From: Candidatus Blackburnbacteria bacterium RIFCSPLOWO2_01_FULL_40_20
Lineage (GTDB): Bacteria > Patescibacteriota > Microgenomatia > UBA8517 > UBA10165
Direction of reading: 5' to 3'
DNA length: 52,075 bases
Assembly (NCBI GenBank): GCA_001816475.1
Contig: MHCC01000025.1
Span: forward strand, 1-52,075
Below the pieces are notes generated by a model. That model saw nothing but the letters and a program-made list of their open reading frames with translations, ran no database searches and was not told the DNA's origin. Shown in pieces: positions 38,699 to 46,799 of this stretch. The translations under genes and the position numbers were made by a program. Within the stretch, counting starts at the first letter, position 1; the number at the start of each line of letters is the position of its first letter.

Positions 38699-39457
38699 AT
38701 GGGTAAAACAAAAATACACGCCGTAGGGGGCGAACCAGACAAGAAAAAAGTTCATATCTCCGGGCTAAAGGGTGGGCAACGCGTAAAAATAGTTGAAGGC
38801 GCGCCAGAAAAGGTTGTCGAGGAACAAGTTACACGTAAACAGCCTTTAATGACTAAGTCAACTAAGGCCAGGACACGTGGAAAAAAGTACAAAGCAGCAC
38901 GTGCTAAAGTTGATCCTAAAAAAACGTACAGCCTTGATGATGCAACGAAATTAGTTAAGGAAACCTCGATTTCAAGCTTCCCAGGCTCAGTCGAACTTCA
39001 TATTGTTCTTGTAAAAGACAAGGTAAACGCTCAAGTGGAACTTCCCCACTCAACCGGAAAATCAAAAAGAGTTGAAATAACCTCAGACGACACTGTTAAA
39101 AAGCTACAAGCCGGAAAAGTAGATTTTGATGTATTGCTTGCCTCAGCGGCGATGATGCCAAAACTTGTTCCATTTGCCAAATTACTTGGACCAAAAGGCC
39201 TGATGCCAAATCCTAAAAATGGAACTTTAATTGACAATCCTGAGAAAGCTGCAGAAAAGTTTAGAGGAAACTTATTGAACATAAAGACAGAAAAGTCTGC
39301 ACCCTTAATCCATACTGTTGTTGGAAAGGTAAATCAACCAGAAAATGAAATTGAAGATAACATTAAAGCAGTAGTTAACTCAATCGGCATAAAACAAATT
39401 AAAAGAGCTTCAATCTCTTCCTCAATGGGCCCCGGAATCAAGATCGCATTGGCATAA
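38699..39457 (+). CDS. rplA: 50S ribosomal protein L1 with N-terminal extension
   Basis: 252 residues. The L1 core begins near residue 60 (RGKKYKAARAKVDPKKTYSLDDA) and shows LLGPKGLMPNPKNGT. The first 58 or so residues (VHISGLKGGQRVKIVEGAPEK...) form an extra basic region absent from most L1 proteins. No better internal start is obvious because ATG is close to the repeat end and no ribosome site precedes the core. Confidence 0.95.
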   Translation: MGKTKIHAVGGEPDKKKVHISGLKGGQRVKIVEGAPEKVVEEQVTRKQPLMTKSTKARTRGKKYKAARAKVDPKKTYSLDDATKLVKETSISSFPGSVELHIVLVKDKVNAQVELPHSTGKSKRVEITSDDTVKKLQAGKVDFDVLLASAAMMPKLVPFAKLLGPKGLMPNPKNGTLIDNPEKAAEKFRGNLLNIKTEKSAPLIHTVVGKVNQPENEIEDNIKAVVNSIGIKQIKRASISSSMGPGIKIALA

Positions 39458-39612
39458 TTTCCCACAAATCATTTTCATTTTTAAATCTTAATCCAAGTGA
39501 TATTGATAGATATCATGTCGAAATTGCCAGAGGATGAATGCTTCATTTGTTTTGGGTGAAATTTGCAAAAAATATGCCAGTGGGTTGGAAAGGAAAAGAC
39601 GCCGCTAATCAT

Positions 39613-39626
39613 TTCGATATATCGAA
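39613..39626. repeat. 14-bp perfect palindrome TTCGATATATCGAA
   Basis: Lies in the 195-base gap between the convergent rplA and Suf operons. Half of it (TATATCGAAGT) recurs at about 32229-32239. The gap holds no convincing gene. Confidence 0.4.
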
Positions 39627-39652
39627 GTAGCACATCAAAGGTTTACAGAAAG

Positions 39653-39949
39653 TTAGAAGTAAGTCCCCAACTCCAACTTTCCCTTTTTTGAAATTTTGTC
39701 AGGAGTCCAGGGGGGATTAAAAGTAAGTTTTACTTTTACTTTTTTAACTTCTTTAACTTTTTTTGCAGCATCAGTTACTTGTTCTTTGAAGGTCCCAGCC
39801 AACGGACAGCCCGGACTGGTAAGAGTCATCAAGATATTGGCCACTCCATCTTTTTGGCCAACTTTATAAATCAGTCCCAAGTCTACAATATTTATTCCAA
39901 GTTCTGGGTCTATTACTTTTTTTAATGCCCTAAGTATTTTGTCTTCCAT
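39653..39949 (-). CDS. sufT: SufT / MIP18-type (DUF59) iron-sulfur assembly factor
   Basis: 98 residues. VIDPELGINIVDLGLIYKV is the DPE...D.GL motif, and LTSPGCPLAG the conserved Cys loop. Helps mature Fe-S proteins. Overlaps sufU by 20 bases at the end of the Suf operon. Confidence 0.88.
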   Translation of the reverse strand: MEDKILRALKKVIDPELGINIVDLGLIYKVGQKDGVANILMTLTSPGCPLAGTFKEQVTDAAKKVKEVKKVKVKLTFNPPWTPDKISKKGKLELGTYF

Positions 39950-40310
39950 TTCCCTCCAGTGCTTTTTTTAATGCCTGATATGCTAAAAGTGCGCATTTTT
40001 TGCGTCCGGGAACAACGTTCGTTCCTAAAATTTTAAAGTATTCCTTTTCATCTATTTTACATATTTTGTCCAGCTTTTTAAGTTTCCTAACTTCTTCAGT
40101 TAAAAGACTGCCTGCAGCTTGAGAAATAATGCAACCTGTTCCGCTAAAACCCACGTCCGCGATTTCTCCATTTTCAACCTTTAGCTCTAAAGTCATTTTG
40201 TCACCACACAGAGGATTGACAAGTTTTACCCTGCTTGTTGCCCGCTTTAACCGTTTAAAGTTTCTCGGATTTTTCCAATGGTCAATTAGTAATTCTTTAT
40301 AAAGGTCCAT
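39930..40310 (-). CDS. sufU: SufU-type iron-sulfur/zinc sulfurtransferase
   Basis: 126 residues. VNPLCGDKM, GTGCIISQA and RKKCALLAYQAL supply the three conserved cysteines and the GD Asp of SufU (zinc ligands). Accepts persulfide sulfur from SufS. Confidence 0.9.
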   Translation of the reverse strand: MDLYKELLIDHWKNPRNFKRLKRATSRVKLVNPLCGDKMTLELKVENGEIADVGFSGTGCIISQAAGSLLTEEVRKLKKLDKICKIDEKEYFKILGTNVVPGRKKCALLAYQALKKALEGNGRQNT

Positions 40311-40319
40311 TGTCGTTTT

Positions 40320-40430
40320 GTCATTCCGAGCACATTCGACAAGCTCAGTGTAAACTCTGCGAGGAATCTCTGGCTTGTCCGAGAAAATTCTGAAACGAGT
40401 TTAGAAGTCCTTCGCGTTGCTCAGGATGAC
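40320..40430. repeat. 111-bp MITE-like repeat between sufS and sufU
   Basis: Ends are GTCATTCCGAGC and GCTCAGGATGAC, inverted repeats matching at 10 of 12 bases. Inside are ATTCGACAAGCTCAG, GAGGAATCTC and TCCTTCGCG units seen in other intergenic repeats here. No coding frame. Confidence 0.6.
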
Positions 40431-40438
40431 ATTTCTAA

Positions 40439-41641
40439 TTATTTTAATATTTTCTTTGCTTTATTAATTCCCTCAACAAGTCGATCAACGTCGGTTTTTG
40501 TGTTGTAAATATAAAAACTTGCTCGGGCGGTTGATGTAACCCCTAATTTACCATGCAAGGGCATGCAGCAATGGTGCCCTGCACGAATTGCAATATTTTG
40601 CTCATCCAAAATTGACGCCAGGTCGTGAGGGTGGATCTTGTCAACCGTAAACGAAATAACTCCGCCCCGCAAATTTGTTTTTTCTGGTCCAAACACCCTT
40701 ACACCCCTTACTTCCCCTATCACCCCTGTCCCATATTCTACCAACTTTTCCTCATAAGATCTCACTTTCTCCATCCCAATTTTGTTCAAATAGTCAATTG
40801 CCGCTCCAAGCCCAATTACGCCGTCAATATTAGGTGTTCCCGCTTCAAACTTTAGTGGTAAATCTGCATAAGTTGTATCGCCAACGGTAACTTCATTTAT
40901 CATTCCACCACCTGACAAAAATGGTTCCATTCCGTTTAACAATTCTTCTCTCGCCCACAAAACCCCAATGCCGGTCGGCCCCAACATTTTGTGTCCTGAA
41001 AATGCAAAAAAATCACAACCTAAATTTTCGACATCAACTTTCATGTGTGGAGCCATTTGCGCTCCATCGACTAAAACTTTTGCACCAACCATCTTTGCTG
41101 CCTGAGTAATTTTTGTAATCGGATTAATTGTACCGAGTACATTTGATACCCCAGTTACACAAATCAGCTTAACCCGCTTTGATAGTAATCTATTGAAATT
41201 TTCCATATCAAGATGGCCGTCTTCTGTCAATCCAACCACTTTCAGCTTTGCCTTTTTTCTTTCTGCTAGGCGCTGCCAAGGAACAAAATTACTGTGGTGT
41301 TCCATAATTGTTGTAATAATTTCGTCACCCTCTTGTGTGTTTTTTTCACCCCAAGTATAAGCAACTAAATTTATTGCTTCTGTAGTGTTGCGAACAAAGA
41401 TAATTTCGCGAGCGGAATTTGCGCCGATAAATTTGGCAACCTGGTCACGAGTGTTCTCATAAAGGTTTGTTGCTATGACTGAAGATTTATAAATGCCTCG
41501 ATGAACTGTTGCTCCGATTTCTGAGTAATAGGATGCAACCGACTCGATTACCTGTTGAGGCTTTAAAGACGTAGCAGCAGAGTCAAGATAGACAAGACTG
41601 TTTTTTATTAGTATTGGAAAATCTTTACGTAAATTTTGCAT
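40439..41641 (-). CDS. sufS: cysteine desulfurase SufS
   Basis: 400 residues, PLP enzyme of the SufS group: YLDSAATSLKP, MEHHSNFVPW, VDGAQMAPHM, SGHKMLGPTGIGVLW (PLP Lys), and GHHCCMPLHG with the catalytic Cys. Starts nine bases after sufD. Supplies sulfur to SufU. Confidence 0.96.
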   Translation of the reverse strand: MQNLRKDFPILIKNSLVYLDSAATSLKPQQVIESVASYYSEIGATVHRGIYKSSVIATNLYENTRDQVAKFIGANSAREIIFVRNTTEAINLVAYTWGEKNTQEGDEIITTIMEHHSNFVPWQRLAERKKAKLKVVGLTEDGHLDMENFNRLLSKRVKLICVTGVSNVLGTINPITKITQAAKMVGAKVLVDGAQMAPHMKVDVENLGCDFFAFSGHKMLGPTGIGVLWAREELLNGMEPFLSGGGMINEVTVGDTTYADLPLKFEAGTPNIDGVIGLGAAIDYLNKIGMEKVRSYEEKLVEYGTGVIGEVRGVRVFGPEKTNLRGGVISFTVDKIHPHDLASILDEQNIAIRAGHHCCMPLHGKLGVTSTARASFYIYNTKTDVDRLVEGINKAKKILK

Positions 41642-41649
41642 TTCTAAGC

Positions 41650-42231
41650 TTAATTTTCAATTTTTTTCGGCATTCTACTTCTAACTTCTTCCAAAAAACC
41701 TTCTGTTATCAACTGTTGCGCAGAGTGGGTATCTAAACCTCTTGATTGCAAATACCAAAGCTGCTCTTTATCGAGCGTTGAAACAGTCACTGCATGGTTG
41801 ACTGATACATCGTTATTTTTAATCTCAAGAAATGGCAACGATTCTGCTTTTGCCGCATCTGACAAAAGTAGAGTGCGCTCGGTAAGGGACGCAATTGTGC
41901 CTGAGGCAGATTTTTCAATTTCCACAAGGCCGGAAAATATACACTGAGCGCTATCTTTTAATACTCCTTTTACAAGCGTCTCGCTTCGAGTGTCTAAAGC
42001 GTCGTGGTGTATAACAATGTTTAAATGGAATTTGTCACTGCCGGACCCGTTAAAAACACCCAAAACTCGAGCTTGTGCAAACTCACCTTTTAGGTTTATC
42101 TCTATTAGGATGTTTCTTTCGCCTTTGTTCAAATCTATAACATAAACCAAGGAAGCATTCCTTTCAATTTGAAAGCTTCCGCCTCTGGTGCCGTCAAATA
42201 CAACTTTGTTTTTCCCCTCCAAAATTCTCAT
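41650..42231 (-). CDS. sufD: SufD-like Fe-S scaffold subunit, short form
   Basis: 193 residues against about 400 in typical SufD. It keeps the beta-helix core (HHDALDTRSETLVKGVLKDSA) and the C-terminal SRGLDTHSAQQLITEGFLEEV seen in SufB/SufD. The N-terminal part of ordinary SufD is absent. Four-base overlap with sufB (ATGA). Confidence 0.88.
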   Translation of the reverse strand: MRILEGKNKVVFDGTRGGSFQIERNASLVYVIDLNKGERNILIEINLKGEFAQARVLGVFNGSGSDKFHLNIVIHHDALDTRSETLVKGVLKDSAQCIFSGLVEIEKSASGTIASLTERTLLLSDAAKAESLPFLEIKNNDVSVNHAVTVSTLDKEQLWYLQSRGLDTHSAQQLITEGFLEEVRSRMPKKIEN

Positions 42232-43613
42232 CCCATCGATCCTTCCATCTCAAGTTTTACTAAACGATTAAGCTCAATTGCATATTCAAAAGGTATCTCC
42301 CGCGTGATAGGCTCAATAAACCCATTCACTATCATCATCTCTGAATCGGATTTGCCCAAGCCTCGTGACTCAAGATAAAAAAGCTTTTCTTCTTCAATTT
42401 TTGAAACCGAGGCCTCATGTTCAACGAAAGCACCTTTTCCCAAAATGCTCATTACGGGATACGTATCAGATCGAGATTTTTTGTCCAGGATCAAGGCATC
42501 GCAATTAACTTTTACCTTGCAATCTTTTGCGTTCTTTGCAACCCTAACAAGTCCCCGATAGCTTGTTCTTCCACCTTTATAACTGATAGACTTTGAAATA
42601 ATCCGAGATGAGGTTTCAGATGCAAGATGCAATACTTTTCCACCAGTGTCTTGGTATTGCCCTGCGCCTGCCATTGACAAAGATAAAACATCTCCTCGAG
42701 CTTTTTTGCCAACTAAATACACCGACGGGTATTTCATCGTCACTTTTGAACCACCATTGAAATCCACCCATTCGACAATCCCTTCTTCTTCGACCTTTGC
42801 GCGTTTGGTAACCAGGTTATAAACATTTTTCGACCAATTTTGGACTGTCGTATATCTAACTCGAGCGCCTTTCTTGACAATTATTTCAACAACTCCGGCG
42901 TGGAGTGAGTTACTTGTATAAATTGGACTTGTACAACCTTCAAGATAATGAACAAAGCTTCCCTCGTCCGCAACTATTAATGTTCTTTCAAATTGACCCA
43001 TCCGACGAGCATTGATTCTAAAATATGCTTGCAGGGGCATGTCGACTTTTACCCCTTTAGGAACATACAAAAAGCTTCCTCCTGACCAAACTGCACTGTT
43101 TAGGGCTGCGAATTTATTGTCCTCTGGGGGAACTACAGATCCGATAAAGCGCCGGACCAAATCCGGGTACTTTTCCAATCCCTCGTCCATGCTCATGAAA
43201 ACGACACCTTTTTTCTTTAACGTCTTCAAAACAGAACCGTAAACTACTTCGCTGTCCCATTGGGCTTTAACACCTGCAAGATATTTCTGCTCTGCCTCCG
43301 GAATTCCCAGTTTTACATAAGTATCTTTAATCTGCTTGGGAACTTCCTCCCAACTATCTGCTTCACCTATGGAAGATTGAGAGTAGTAGTAAATGTCATC
43401 AAAGTTAACGCCCGATAAATCCGGCCCCCAAGCGGGCATCTTTTTTTCTTTAAATACTTCAAAGCTCTTTAATCTGTAGTTACGCATCCACTCAGGTTCG
43501 CTTTTATAATCGGAGATTTGCTCAACCAGACTCGAGGAAATACCCTTTTCCGGCTTGAGCATTATTTTCTTCTTTCTTGAGGAAATTTCGTTAGTCAAAG
43601 TTTGAGTATCCAT
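42228..43613 (-). CDS. sufB: Fe-S cluster assembly scaffold SufB
   Basis: 461 residues from ATG 43613. PEWMRNYRLKSFEVF, PPEDNKFAALNSAVWSGG, GCTSPIYTSNSLH and LESRGLGKSDSEMMIVNGF are SufB hallmarks. Overlaps sufC by 23 bases. An alternative start at 43655 would lie deeper in sufC. Confidence 0.97.
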   Translation of the reverse strand: MDTQTLTNEISSRKKKIMLKPEKGISSSLVEQISDYKSEPEWMRNYRLKSFEVFKEKKMPAWGPDLSGVNFDDIYYYSQSSIGEADSWEEVPKQIKDTYVKLGIPEAEQKYLAGVKAQWDSEVVYGSVLKTLKKKGVVFMSMDEGLEKYPDLVRRFIGSVVPPEDNKFAALNSAVWSGGSFLYVPKGVKVDMPLQAYFRINARRMGQFERTLIVADEGSFVHYLEGCTSPIYTSNSLHAGVVEIIVKKGARVRYTTVQNWSKNVYNLVTKRAKVEEEGIVEWVDFNGGSKVTMKYPSVYLVGKKARGDVLSLSMAGAGQYQDTGGKVLHLASETSSRIISKSISYKGGRTSYRGLVRVAKNAKDCKVKVNCDALILDKKSRSDTYPVMSILGKGAFVEHEASVSKIEEEKLFYLESRGLGKSDSEMMIVNGFIEPITREIPFEYAIELNRLVKLEMEGSMG

Positions 43614-44328
43614 CTTTTTCAATTCTTTGTGCCAGTTCAAAACCACCGGATTCAACTATTTTCCCTTTTACCAAAATATGAACTTTGTCCGGCTTTATAT
43701 AATCCAAGATTCGGCAGTAGTGAGTTATCAAAATTACACCAAGCCCTTTTTCAACCTCGTCTTTAAGCACTTTTGAAATTATTTTTAATGCGTCTACGTC
43801 CAGCCCAGTGTCAAGTTCGTCTAAAATTGCAAATTTCGCGCCCAATGAAACAAGCTGCAAAGTTTCAGATTTTTTGCGTTCTCCCCCGGACAAACCATCG
43901 TTAACTGGTCTTTCCAGAAACGCTTTATTCAAACGAAGTGCGTCCGATGTGTTTTCAAGTTCTTCTTGGAAAGCAAGAAGGTCGAGCTTTTTTTTTCGCA
44001 AGCGTGCAGATTTAGCCGTGCGCAAAAAGTTACCCAAAGAAACTCCGGGGATTGAAATCGGATTTTGGAATCCCAAAAATAAACCACTCCTTGAACGCTC
44101 GCAAGGACAAAGCGTACTTAATAGCTTGTTTCCAATCTTTATGCCGCCAGCTTTTATTTTGTAACTCGGGTGGCCAGCAAGCGCATAAGCTAAGGTTGAC
44201 TTGCCTGACCCGTTCGGACCCATGATTGCATGCACCTCACCGGGTTTTACAGTCAGTGAAATACCATTGAGTATTTTTTTGCTCTCAATGTTTACCACTA
44301 GACCAGTGATGTTTAAATTGTTTTCCAT
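43591..44328 (-). CDS. sufC: Suf ATPase SufC
   Basis: 245 residues. ABC ATPase with Walker A GPNGSGKST, signature LSGGERKKSE, Walker B FAILDELDTGLD and LITHYCRIL switch. Drives the SufBCD scaffold. Three bases after the regulator gene. Confidence 0.97.
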   Translation of the reverse strand: MENNLNITGLVVNIESKKILNGISLTVKPGEVHAIMGPNGSGKSTLAYALAGHPSYKIKAGGIKIGNKLLSTLCPCERSRSGLFLGFQNPISIPGVSLGNFLRTAKSARLRKKKLDLLAFQEELENTSDALRLNKAFLERPVNDGLSGGERKKSETLQLVSLGAKFAILDELDTGLDVDALKIISKVLKDEVEKGLGVILITHYCRILDYIKPDKVHILVKGKIVESGGFELAQRIEKDGYSNFD

Positions 44329-44331
44329 ATG

Positions 44332-44721
44332 CTAAATTAAATCTGAAAGAGAATACGACTCAAAAGTTTTCTCCAAACTTTCCCGTGCCTTTGTCCAAAC
44401 AATCTTGTGGTTACAGCCTTTCCCAAAGCACTTCCCAGTCTTAGCACAATTTGGAGAAATTAACGGCCCCTCAACAGCCTTTACTATTTCAAGTACAGAT
44501 ATTTTGTTTGCTGCTTTTGAAAGTTTGTATCCGCCGAGTTTTCCTTCATGAGAAATAACCACTTTGCCATTTTTGAGAAGCGACAATACCCGATCCATAA
44601 ACTTTGCAGAAATCCCGTGCTTTTTTGCAATATCTGAAGAAGACATGTAGTTGCCGTTTTGCCGAGCAAGTTCTGAAGTAACAATAAGTGCGTAATCAAC
44701 TTTGCGTGATAAAGCCAACAT
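44332..44721 (-). CDS. Rrf2-family regulator of the Suf operon (IscR-like)
   Basis: 129 residues. VDYALIVTSELA then DIAKKHGISAKFMDRVLSLL (winged HTH) and GGYKLSKA wing. NCAKTGKCFGKGCNH has three cysteines spaced C-x5-C-x4-C, the cluster-binding loop of IscR-type sensors. First gene of the operon with a palindrome over its promoter, so autoregulation by cluster status is likely. Confidence 0.92.
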   Translation of the reverse strand: MLALSRKVDYALIVTSELARQNGNYMSSSDIAKKHGISAKFMDRVLSLLKNGKVVISHEGKLGGYKLSKAANKISVLEIVKAVEGPLISPNCAKTGKCFGKGCNHKIVWTKARESLEKTFESYSLSDLI

Positions 44722-44739
44722 AGACCTGTCCCCAACGTA

Positions 44740-44808
44740 CTCCGATCAGATCGGAGGAAGTGGGATAACTCCTACTGGTATGGTAGGAGTTAGATGAGTA
44801 TTTGTCAA
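44740..44808 (-). promoter_or_regulatory. Suf operon promoter, operator palindrome and leader hairpin
   Basis: Minus strand: TTGACA (44808-44803), 17 bases, TACCAT (44785-44780). The palindrome AACTCCTAC-N7-GTAGGAGTT (44767-44791) covers the -10 box and start site, a likely Rrf2 operator. Downstream, CTCCGATC-A-GATCGGAG (44740-44756) forms a perfect hairpin in the leader. Confidence 0.7.
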
Positions 44809-44821
44809 GTGGAAAAATGGG

Positions 44822-44850
44822 TTGACACGGAAATGTTTTTAAGCTATCTT
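44822..44850 (+). promoter_or_regulatory. promoter of the reductase-ferredoxin operon
   Basis: TTGACA, exactly 17 bases, TATCTT, 20 bases before the ATG. Divergent from the Suf promoter with 13 bases between the -35 boxes. Confidence 0.7.
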
Positions 44851-44869
44851 CAATAGTATCCTTGCAGAA

Positions 44870-45580
44870 ATGGCAAATAGTTTCATAAAATCCAAAGTTA
44901 TCACAAACCAGGAATTAAATTACAAATTTCGTTTATTGAAATTTGAGACACAAGATCCTGCATTTATTTTCAAAACTGGTCAGTTTACAAACGTAAGGGT
45001 TGCCGAAAACACTTTTCGAAGCTACTCAATCGCCACCCACCCTGGAACCTTGCCAAGCTGGGAAATTTTTATTGACACGACCCCAAGAGGCCCGGGAAGC
45101 CAATTGATGACTTGTTTAAAACCGGGTGACGAGATCGAGACCACAAAACCTGCGGGGCACTTTTACCTCGAGGAGGCAAACTCGCCTTATATAATGGTCG
45201 CAACGGGATGTGGGATGGCCTCGGTAAGACCAATGATAGAAGAGCTTTTACCACAACAAAAACAAGTTTATCTCCTTTGGGGTTTAAGATTTATAAAAGA
45301 TATTGTATTTGAAAAGGAATTAGAAAATTGGCATAAAAACTACGACAATTTTGATTTTGAGATAGTTTTGTCAAAGCCTGAAGAGAAATGGCCTGGGAAA
45401 ACAGGACACGTAACGGAATATGTTGTTGACCTTGTTAAAAAACTTGCTCCTCAAAAACCCAACCTTTACCTTTGCGGAAACAGCTCCATGATTGAAGAAG
45501 TTAACAGCTCACTCTCGCAATTATCCGATTCTTTTGGTAAAATTCATTTTGAAAGATATTTCAACGATGGCAAAAAGTAA
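44870..45580 (+). CDS. ferredoxin-NAD(P)H reductase-like flavoprotein
   Basis: 236 residues. FRSYSIATHPG is the FAD RxYS motif, PGSQLMTCLKPGDEI the isoalloxazine loop, VATGCGMASVRPMIEE the NAD(P) site, and LYLCGNSSMIEEV the C-terminal motif. Resembles the FNR and PyrK group. The next gene is a ferredoxin overlapping by 14 bases, so the pair probably passes electrons, perhaps to Fe-S assembly given the divergent Suf operon. Confidence 0.9.
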   Translation: MANSFIKSKVITNQELNYKFRLLKFETQDPAFIFKTGQFTNVRVAENTFRSYSIATHPGTLPSWEIFIDTTPRGPGSQLMTCLKPGDEIETTKPAGHFYLEEANSPYIMVATGCGMASVRPMIEELLPQQKQVYLLWGLRFIKDIVFEKELENWHKNYDNFDFEIVLSKPEEKWPGKTGHVTEYVVDLVKKLAPQKPNLYLCGNSSMIEEVNSSLSQLSDSFGKIHFERYFNDGKK

Positions 45581-45824
45581 AGTAATTACTGGAGAGACAG
45601 TAGAATTAAAGATAGAAATTGACCAAGAAACTTGTATTGGCTGTGGAACATGCTCTGTTATTGCTCCCGATTCATTCGAGCTTGATAAAAATTTCAAAAG
45701 TTGTTTAAAATCCCCAATTAAAGATAACAAAAAAACAATCCTTGAAGCGGCTCAAAGTTGTGCCGTAGATGCGATAAAAGTAATTGACAATAGGTCCGGC
45801 AAACAACTCTGGCCCGAAAGTTAA
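45567..45824 (+). CDS. 4Fe-4S ferredoxin
   Basis: 85 residues from ATG 45567. TCIGCGTCSVIAPDSFEL gives C-x2-C-x2-C, and AAQSCAVDAIKVID the fourth Cys, so a single [4Fe-4S] cluster. Cognate partner of the reductase just upstream. Confidence 0.92.
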   Translation: MAKSKVITGETVELKIEIDQETCIGCGTCSVIAPDSFELDKNFKSCLKSPIKDNKKTILEAAQSCAVDAIKVIDNRSGKQLWPES

Positions 45825-45831
45825 ACCCTAT

Positions 45832-46548
45832 ATGAAAAATCTTATTCTTCAAAGTTTCCGCCAGGGTTTTGCGCTTGCAAACAAAAACTGGGAAGTTTTC
45901 CTGGTTGGCCTTATTTTTTACCTCACCGCCTCTATTAATGATTTGCTGGGCGATTCGACAATTAGTGGCTTTGTAGAAATTTTGGTGCTTTTACTTCTAC
46001 CCGTTTTTCTTGGTTTTTATTTGTCAATGCCATTTTTCTTACTTCAAAAACAACAAGGCAAATTGGAGTTAAGTAATATCTTGTCAACAACACTACAAAA
46101 CGCCAAAAGATTGATTATTCCGTCAGTCCTGCTTTTTCTAGTTATGGTAATTTTTGTTGTTCTATTTGCGATAATCGCAAGCCCGCAAAACATTGATTTT
46201 GATGCTTTTATTAAAGATGTCAACAACGTAAGCATGTGGAAGTACTTGGTTCCAATCTCGCTCATTGGCACTTTTTTGAGCTTTACTCCAATTTATTTTT
46301 CTATCGAAAAATTTGGACTGCTGAGTTCAATTAAAAAAAGTGTGGGCTTTAGCGCTAGACACTTCAATTTCGTTATCCCTTTGGCCATATTCATGTTAAT
46401 TTACACACTCCTGCCGTCCGAAATTGTAAAACGGTTGCCCGGCGTAGTCGGAATTTTATTACAAAGCATAGTCAATAACTACCAGGAAATCTTTTTCACT
46501 GCAGCACTGTTGATTTTTTATCAAAAAGCTACAAAAGTTGCAAAATAA
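45832..46548 (+). CDS. polytopic membrane protein, 238 aa
   Basis: Starts seven bases after the ferredoxin stop. About five or six membrane segments with a short basic stretch SIKKSVGFSARHFNFVIPLA, a pattern shared with small CPR membrane proteins annotated only by topology. No motif I can name. The N-terminus (RQGFALANKNWEVFLVG) faces the cytoplasm by charge. Confidence 0.75.
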   Translation: MKNLILQSFRQGFALANKNWEVFLVGLIFYLTASINDLLGDSTISGFVEILVLLLLPVFLGFYLSMPFFLLQKQQGKLELSNILSTTLQNAKRLIIPSVLLFLVMVIFVVLFAIIASPQNIDFDAFIKDVNNVSMWKYLVPISLIGTFLSFTPIYFSIEKFGLLSSIKKSVGFSARHFNFVIPLAIFMLIYTLLPSEIVKRLPGVVGILLQSIVNNYQEIFFTAALLIFYQKATKVAK

Positions 46549-46566
46549 ATCAAAAGCAGATATAAT
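46538..46566 (+). promoter_or_regulatory. rplJ promoter
   Basis: TTGCAA, exactly 17 bases, TATAAT. It overlaps the last codons of the membrane protein gene and gives a leader of about 227 bases. Confidence 0.7.
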
Positions 46567-46572
46567 TCTTAA

Positions 46573-46763
46573 CATAGCCAAAGACAGTAGCCCCTCGGCG
46601 AGCTCGGGATAAAACCCTTCGTCGAGATAATTTTGAGACTAGTGCAGGTCAATCCTGAGCAAAGCCACGCTTAGCGTGGCGAAGTCGAAGGACTACCGAG
46701 GTAAAAACAGTATTCAGTCAAAGAATACAGTTATTTCACACCTCGGTTTAGCCGAGGTTTTTT
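46573..46763 (+). promoter_or_regulatory. L10-type leader with attenuator
   Basis: CCAAAGACAGTAG (46578-46590) and CTACCGAGG (46693-46701) frame the leader arm known from bacterial L10 leaders. CCGAGGT at 46696-46702 can pair with ACCTCGG at 46740-46746, or that ACCTCGG can pair with CCGAGGT at 46752-46758, which is followed by six Ts. These are mutually exclusive antiterminator and terminator. Binding of L10 or L10-L12 would favour the terminator. Confidence 0.75.
46596..46690. repeat. intergenic-type repeat inside the L10 leader arm
   Basis: About 95 bases with CCTCGGCGAGCTCGGG, CCCTTCGTCGAG, TCAATCCTGAGC, CCACGC/GCGTGG and GCGAAGTCGAAGG, matching the CCTTCGAC..GCTCAGG family. It sits where a short loop would be in other L10 leaders. 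Confidence 0.65.
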
Positions 46764-46799
46764 GATCGGCGAAAATCAGCCATAATCAGTGGAAATCTT

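Noticed and set aside
39512-39650. A small gene MSKLPEDECFICFG read through an in-frame TGA, hinting at stop recoding
   Set aside because: Many genes here end in TGA in coupled ATGA overlaps, so TGA is a stop. The continuation is not clearly protein-like.
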